From NCBI GenBank assembly GCA_032719365.1, contig CM064874.1, forward strand, positions 27,041,716 through 27,105,715: 64,000 nucleotides of DNA, given 5' to 3'. Both the position numbers and the translations under genes were made by a program. Origin of the DNA: Prinsepia uniflora. Its lineage: Eukaryota; Streptophyta; Magnoliopsida; Rosales; Rosaceae. Under the pieces are notes generated by a model that made no database searches, was not told the DNA's origin, and saw nothing but the letters and a program-made list of their open reading frames with translations. How positions within the stretch are numbered: position 1 is the first letter of the stretch; every line of letters begins with the position of its first letter. Below are positions 59,261-64,000 of the stretch, piece after piece.

Positions 59261-60049
59261 TGAATAAATTTGATTTATTAACTGTATATTTTCTACTCAA
59301 ATTAATTTTTTAGTGGCCTATTTTCTATAGGCATCCAGCAAAGGAATCTTGTGATGTTCAATTAGTAGACCTTATTGCTTTGTGTATTATTATTTTCATC
59401 TTGTAAGAAGAATTTTTTCTCATTCGTTTTTTATTGGATGAAAACCAGCCCTATTATATATATATATACATATGTATATACTCTTATTTTATGTATACTC
59501 ATGTTTTCTTACCATGTGGAAATATCCATCTTGTATGGTTTTAATTAGGACCTGGTCATCAATGATGATCATTGTCTATTGAACTGGTTCTTTTTCTGAG
59601 GTGTCAAATTATCGTACATTATCATATCAATGGCTAACCTCTCATTTGTTAGGATTTGAGTATTTAATCATTTATTACGTTAGAAATTTAATAATTTAAT
59701 AATTTAATAATTAATCAAACTATTATTATCTGTATATAAAACCTTTCAAATTTCCTCCCAAAAAACCTTCAAATTGAAAAAAAAAACCTATAAAATTCTA
59801 TAACACTTAATCTAGAATTCTGTAAAACTCTTCAAATTTTATAAATCTCATAAAATAATCTATAAAAAAAAATTGTAATATAGCTCTATATTCATTATTA
59901 ACTCTGTAAAAATTAATGTAAGTCAATAAGTATATGCTATATCTAAGAAAGTCAATCACTTAACATCTCTGTAATTATCTATTTAAATCTAAATTAAATA
60001 ACCCTTACTACTGTAATTATCATCTCTGTAATTATTATCTGAAATGATA
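59261..60049. other. AT-rich intergenic sequence
   Basis: No gene. A (TA)n patch lies at about 59453-59478. From 59690 there are repeated AATTTAATAATT and TCTGTAATTATTATC phrases. Confidence 0.6.
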
Positions 60050-61120
60050 AACCTTAGGGCAAACATCATTTTACACCCCAAGATTTGGGAGTCAACATCA
60101 AAATAGACCATTAGGTTTTAATTTAATCATTCTACTCCTAGTGGTTTTGAGATCACATCAATTTATTTCATCCGACTATTTCAATATTAAATCATCAATT
60201 AAGTTAAGGTCATTCTTAGTATTCATTACAAATTTTTACCCATTTTATTTTCAATTAAGTGACTAATTATTTTGATTTAGCTATATTTTTTTCCTTCCAA
60301 ATTAATGCATTTAACAAACTATAAAGCATTACATTTACGTTTACATTAAGTTTGACTAATTGTGCTCTTATAACTTGTTTAAATACACTGATTTGAAAGA
60401 GTAGCTAAATTAAAATTATTCATCACTTAATGAAAAATAACATGAGTAAGAATTTTTAATTAATATCAAATGTTGATATCATATTAGACTAGACTCGTCG
60501 AGTCTAATATCCCAAGCCTAAGGCTCACTCATAAAGCTCAAGGGACACATAGGCTCATACCCACTCCAACAAACAACCCTAATAAAGGCTACTTATCAGC
60601 TGACACGTGAACATATCTTCGCCATCCATCCAAGATGCTATGTGTCAGTTCCGTAATAGAAGCACGTTCTTGCACATCGAACTTATTCATTATTCATTAT
60701 TTACAATTCTATACAAAATATGGCACATTTCCCAACGAAAGTAACTAAGTTTGACTATTTACATTTACTCTACGAATAATTATTCACCACATACTCCTTA
60801 TATACATCGATTTACACTGATTTGGGTATTAGAGGACTCTTAGAGGGACACCACACATGTGCTTACCTCTGATCACTGACCAACATACCCTCTTTTACAG
60901 GTCAGATTAAGAACACGTAACTAAACATAATTTTATCTTTAAGTTGGCACATTTTGTGCACCAACATTAAGAATACCCTTAATTTAATTGATGATTTAAT
61001 TGTTAAATTATGCAGATAAAATAAATTGATATAACTTAAAAACTATATAAAATAAAATGATAAAATTAAAATTTAGACCCTAAATTTTTATATTTAAAAT
61101 GAGGTTTGCCCTAAACCTTA
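60050..61120. mobile_element. AT-rich inverted-repeat element (MITE-like) with a solo LTR inside
   Basis: The segment 60050-60235 is an imperfect inverted repeat of 60966-61120. Outer ends are TTAGGGCAAACATCATTTTA on the left and TTTAGGGCAAACCTCATTTT on the right complement. Inner parts share ATCAATTTATTT and TTAAATCATCAATTAA. No coding capacity. The right arm begins exactly where the LTR 60471-60966 ends. Confidence 0.6.
60471..60966 (+). mobile_element. Solo LTR (496 bp) upstream of SYP31
   Basis: TGTTGATATC to TGTGCACCAACA. Related to 58776-59260 and to the end of the Tat LTR at 33324. A palindrome, GACTCGTCGAGTC, sits near its start (60491-60503). No matching 5-bp duplication is visible (tcaaa versus ttaag), so one side has been rearranged. 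Confidence 0.72.
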
Positions 61121-61408
61121 AATTACTTCCGTCAGATATATATTTTGTTGATCGGTTGTTTTTTAAAAGAAAGTAGAAAAGATGTTTCAACATGGCACCA
61201 CTCACTCAGGTCACAATTCACGGTTATTGAATATCGTGGTTTACATGGCAGATGTTCATTGGCCAGAGAGCATCAAGGACCCACTAAGTTATTAAGGAAG
61301 CCAAGTCTGTGAGCTCCGGTTTGCAGGTGATCCAACCACCCTTGAACTACCAATATGTATATCTTCCCTCTCTCACCGCGATTTTCCATCTGAGGCTAGC
61401 CGTTCCTA
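61121..61408 (+). promoter_or_regulatory. SYP31: Proximal upstream region and 5' UTR of SYP31
   Basis: Only about 290 bp separate the inverted-repeat element from the start codon. A CCAAT-like ATTGGCCAG lies near 61258, a TATA-like ATATGTATAT near 61353, and a pyrimidine-rich CTTCCCTCTCTCACC follows, a typical plant 5' UTR start. The transcription start is inferred. Confidence 0.45.
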
Positions 61409-61628
61409 ATGGCCTCCACGTACCGTGATCGGACCTTAGAGTTCCAGTCACTCTCCGAGACCCTGCAGAAAATCGGAGGAATCACAGCCGTCAACCAACC
61501 TCAAAATGTCCCGTCTCGGTCCAAACTTCCCGGACTTGGCTCTTATGGATCCGAATTCAATAAACAGGCCTCGCGAATTGCGTTCGGGATCCAGGAAACT
61601 TCTGAAAAGATCGCAAGGCTTGCTCAGT
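61409..61628 (+). CDS. SYP31: SYP31 exon 1
   Basis: Residues 1-73 plus one base: SLY1-binding N-peptide and first helix (FNKQASRIAFGIQETSEKI). The start ATG is the first in the frame. The donor GTATTT was chosen because it alone joins exon 2 in phase to give LAQLAKRP, as in the family. Confidence 0.93.
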
Positions 61629-64000
61629 GTATTTTGCGTTATCCCCTCTCCTTTTTATTTCTGATATCAAATCTTTCATGCTTTGTGCATGTATTTATCA
61701 TTTCATGTCAAGCTGTTTGGTGGCTGAGAAAATGTAAGAAAGTTACAAAATTGAAGTATTTAAATTGAACAAGATGCAATCATTTACTTTAAACCATTAG
61801 AAATTCAGCTAAACTTTGCTCAAGGACTTACGAAAATTGAATCTTAAGTATGAGCTAAGGAGCTGTATTAGGGATTGATTTACTGATTCTTGCTTGATAA
61901 TTGACAGCAAATATGAGTAAAAAAGTTAGGTTTCGGATGTGCTCAGATTTTTACTTGAGCTTTCCAACTAATTGTATTGTATTTTGAAGAACAAGATTGC
62001 CTTAAATTTTTCCTAGGAAACCTAGTACTGCAATTTGTGGAAGTACTTTTACTACTGAGTTTGCAATTACTTCAATTTTATCAGCTTGGTGAGCTTATGT
62101 CGACTTAAGGGCTGTGCTTGTCATGAATGTGCAGTGGCAAAGAGGCCGTCTATGGTGTTCAATGATCCGATTATGGAAATTCAAGAATTAACTGCTTTGG
62201 TGAAGAATGAAATTACAGCACTGAATGAGGGTCTTAGGGATTTGCAAACCATTCAAAACATGGAAATAGCTGATGGAAGTTATTCGCAGGATAAAGTTGT
62301 TCATTCAACAGCCGTTTGTGATGACTTGAAATGCAAACTTATGGGGGCTACCAAACAGCTTCAAGATGTGCTAACTGCTAGAACAAAGGTTTGTGCTTCC
62401 TTGGTTTGTACTTTTATCACTAGGTAGGCATTTTTTGTGGATATGTCTTGTAGTTTGCTCACAATTCTATGCTGTTATCCCCGCAGAATATCAAGGCTCA
62501 TGAAAACAGGAAACAAATATTTTCCACAAATGCGTCAAGAGAAAACCCTTTTCGGAATCCTGGAAAAACAGTGACTGAACCTGCACCCTGGTCAACTTCA
62601 TCAACTGCACCTGGAAATTCACAACCATCACCGTGAGTATTATTAAAAATTAACAAAGAATGAAGTCTGCAATGTCCCGATGCTTGTCAATTATTAGAAT
62701 GGTGGCCATTTCACTAATAAGGGTGTTAATTTATTTATTTTCTCATGTCGCTTTCTCTCACCAGATCACTATCAAAGGAAGTTCAAGTTGGAAACCAATT
62801 GAGGTATGTTGGCTCCGAAATGAAATTGAAATTTCTTCATATTCATCTCTTTTGGTTTTTCCCTTACAATTACCTTATGAAACTGCTACCAATATGTGAA
62901 ACTGTTACATCTGTGTGCATAGGCATGTACTTCAATGATAAATATGATAGACGCACTTTCTCAGTTTCTCGCAGTTTTCTTGTATTCGTCTTTTATTTTG
63001 TGCCTGAAAGGCTTGTAGGAGTCATGTAGATGGCTCCTCCTTTTATTTCTCGGTTGCAATAGGTACAGAGCTAAAACAGGTATGGCTGCTAAGTCTACTG
63101 AATGGACAATCAAGTGTGCTTTCTGCCATCTTCCTCCTTTATAAGTACCTGACTGCCCCCATCTCTGCTTTATTTCTAGATAGCTTCTAAGTAGGCGCAT
63201 AGGCCCTTCATCAACTAGGATGACTGGTTAGTTAACGAGGACGTGATTAGCTGGATGGCAGCCATTAGGCTAGGACTCGTAATAAATCTTCTTTACAAGT
63301 AGTTTGATTTCCTATTTTCATGCATCAGCGTAAACAAGGATGCATTTTGGCAATTTTCTTCGTTCTGAATTTCTGATGTTGAAGATTGTATAGTTTTATC
63401 TAGTTGCCAGACGAGGCATGAAATGATTTGGTTTTCTGAGTATCATCTATTTGTAAATATATGTTGATGAGAATAACTGCTTGTTTTAAACATTGCCAAG
63501 ACAGACGAAGGTTAGCTGCAGATAACCCTCCATCACAACAAATGGAAATGTCCATGTTACAGCAGGTAGTTCCGCAGCAAGAAGATTATACACATAGCCG
63601 GTCTGTTGCTCTTCACAATGTGGAATCTACAATTTCCGAATTGAGTGGGATCTTTACAAATTTGGCTACCATGGTTGCACATCAAGGGGAACTGGCTATC
63701 AGGTTTTCCTTTTCTTTGGGAAATTTTTACTGTCCAGTCTCCTTATGTAATGAATGTAAACCCTCGAATAGTCTTGCGTTTCATTGGATGTGCTTTTACT
63801 TGGCTGGTTCGTGCTGTTTAGTTCTTAATCTTCCTCATTGGTGTGAGCAGGATCGATGACAACATGGATGAATCATTGTCAAACGTCGAGGGCGCACACA
63901 GCGCTTTACTGAGGAATCTCAGCCGAATATCATCAAACAGGTGGCTTATAATCAAGATATTTGCCGTTTTGGTATTTTTTCTGATGGTCTTCATCTTCTT
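61409..64000 (+). CDS. SYP31: Qa-SNARE SYP31/SYP32 (SED5, syntaxin-5 type), 3' end cut by window
   Basis: Golgi t-SNARE that drives fusion of ER-to-Golgi and intra-Golgi vesicles. Joined exons: 61409-61628, 62135-62388, 62487-62632, 62765-62803, 63505-63702, 63851-64000. All introns are GT-AG and all phases agree, giving 335 residues with perhaps 2-4 missing, the usual length. The N-terminal YRDRTLEF resembles the short peptide by which syntaxin-5 proteins bind the SM protein SLY1. Next come the Habc helices (about 55-160: FNKQASRI, then EIQELTALV, then CDDLKCKLMGATKQLQDVL), a Ser/Pro linker, and the SNARE motif (about 246-305) with the zero-layer Gln near residue 280 in HQGELAIR. A tail anchor, WLIIKIFAVLVFFLMVF, runs into the edge. 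No stop or frameshift, so it is probably functional. SYP31 versus SYP32 is not decided. Confidence 0.95.
62135..62388 (+). CDS. SYP31: SYP31 exon 2
   Basis: Residues 74-158: second and third Habc helices (MEIQELTALVKNEITALNEG, then QNMEIADGSYSQDKVVHS). Acceptor TGTGCAG, donor GTTTGT; ends in phase 0. Confidence 0.94.
62487..62632 (+). CDS. SYP31: SYP31 exon 3
   Basis: Encodes NIKAHENRKQIFSTNASREN and a Pro/Ser-rich linker (EPAPWSTSSTAPG). Acceptor CCCCGCAG, donor GTGAGT. Confidence 0.92.
62765..62803 (+). CDS. SYP31: SYP31 exon 4 (39-bp microexon)
   Basis: A 39-bp exon coding SLSKEVQVGNQL and part of an Arg codon, in the linker before the SNARE motif. Acceptor CTCACCAG, donor GTATGT. It keeps phase between exons 3 and 5. 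Confidence 0.85.
63505..63702 (+). CDS. SYP31: SYP31 exon 5
   Basis: Starts inside an Arg codon: RRRLAADNPPSQQMEMSML, then the first part of the SNARE helix (VALHNVESTISELSGIFTNL, then ATMVAHQGELAIR). Acceptor AAGACAG, donor GTTTTC. Confidence 0.93.
63851..64000 (+). CDS. SYP31: SYP31 exon 6, truncated by the window
   Basis: IDDNMDESLSNVEGAHSALL, then the end of the SNARE helix and a C-terminal membrane anchor with short luminal tail. No stop codon before position 64000; only a few codons are missing. Confidence 0.93.

Noticed and set aside
60471..60966. Pairing of LTRs 58776-59260 and 60471-60966 as one element
   Set aside because: They are in opposite orientation and diverged, and the DNA between them is AT-rich without element features. 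They are separate insertions.

Overview
The window is plant nuclear DNA, most likely from a eudicot. It is almost entirely nested long terminal repeat (LTR) retrotransposons, with one real host gene at the right edge. Evidence for a plant: an intron-containing gene for a SYP31/SED5-type Golgi syntaxin, fragments of the plant cohesin loader SCC2, Ty3/gypsy gag and integrase of plant lineages, initiator-tRNA-Met primer sites, a Cassandra-type TRIM carrying 5S rRNA-like sequence, and a CACTA transposon end. The species cannot be named from the sequence. || Layout. 1-9946: the 5' part of a Ty3/gypsy element on the minus strand (gag, primer site, 5' LTR). It is broken by two solo LTRs, one in gag (519-3531) and one in the LTR (4313-7719). 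9947-14658: unassigned sequence, then a CACTA-like transposon that has picked up SCC2 exons with introns, followed on its right by antisense-ORF remnants of a Tat-like element (14659-16160). 17132-18722: an older LTR containing a Cassandra-like TRIM. 18830-23435: a decayed Tat-like element with gag and integrase on the plus strand and an antisense accessory ORF on the minus strand. Its 3' LTR is split by element A. 23945-33286: element A. 33363-46392: element B, with a solo LTR nested inside. A and B are complete non-coding, LARD-like elements with long LTRs and perfect 5-bp target-site duplications. 46393-49488: the 3' end of another gypsy-type element. 49489-59260: a minus-strand Tat-like element broken by element C (5' LTR, primer site and a non-coding internal region), which itself holds a solo LTR. 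60050-61120: an AT-rich inverted-repeat element containing a solo LTR. 61409-64000: SYP31, six exons, running off the window a few codons before its end. || How the parts relate. A, B, C, the left-hand gag element and four solo LTRs all belong to one superfamily. They share long LTRs (2.5-3.4 kb), TG..CA ends with a GACCCGTCCC/GGGACGGGTC inverted repeat, and, where internal sequence survives, an initiator-Met primer site. A, B and C lack gag-pol and must borrow proteins, plausibly from an autonomous relative like the one at 1-9946. || The most unusual signal is a shared architecture in the downstream half of all of these LTRs. An inverted pair of 10-mers (GTGAGTGGAC ... GTCCACTCAC), with RY-type TGCATGCA motifs just inside, frames an array of short hairpins. 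The stems differ between copies by base changes on both arms that keep the pairing. A GC-rich hairpin lies upstream of the frame and a GTCTGAC/GTCAGAC hairpin lies near the LTR 3' end.
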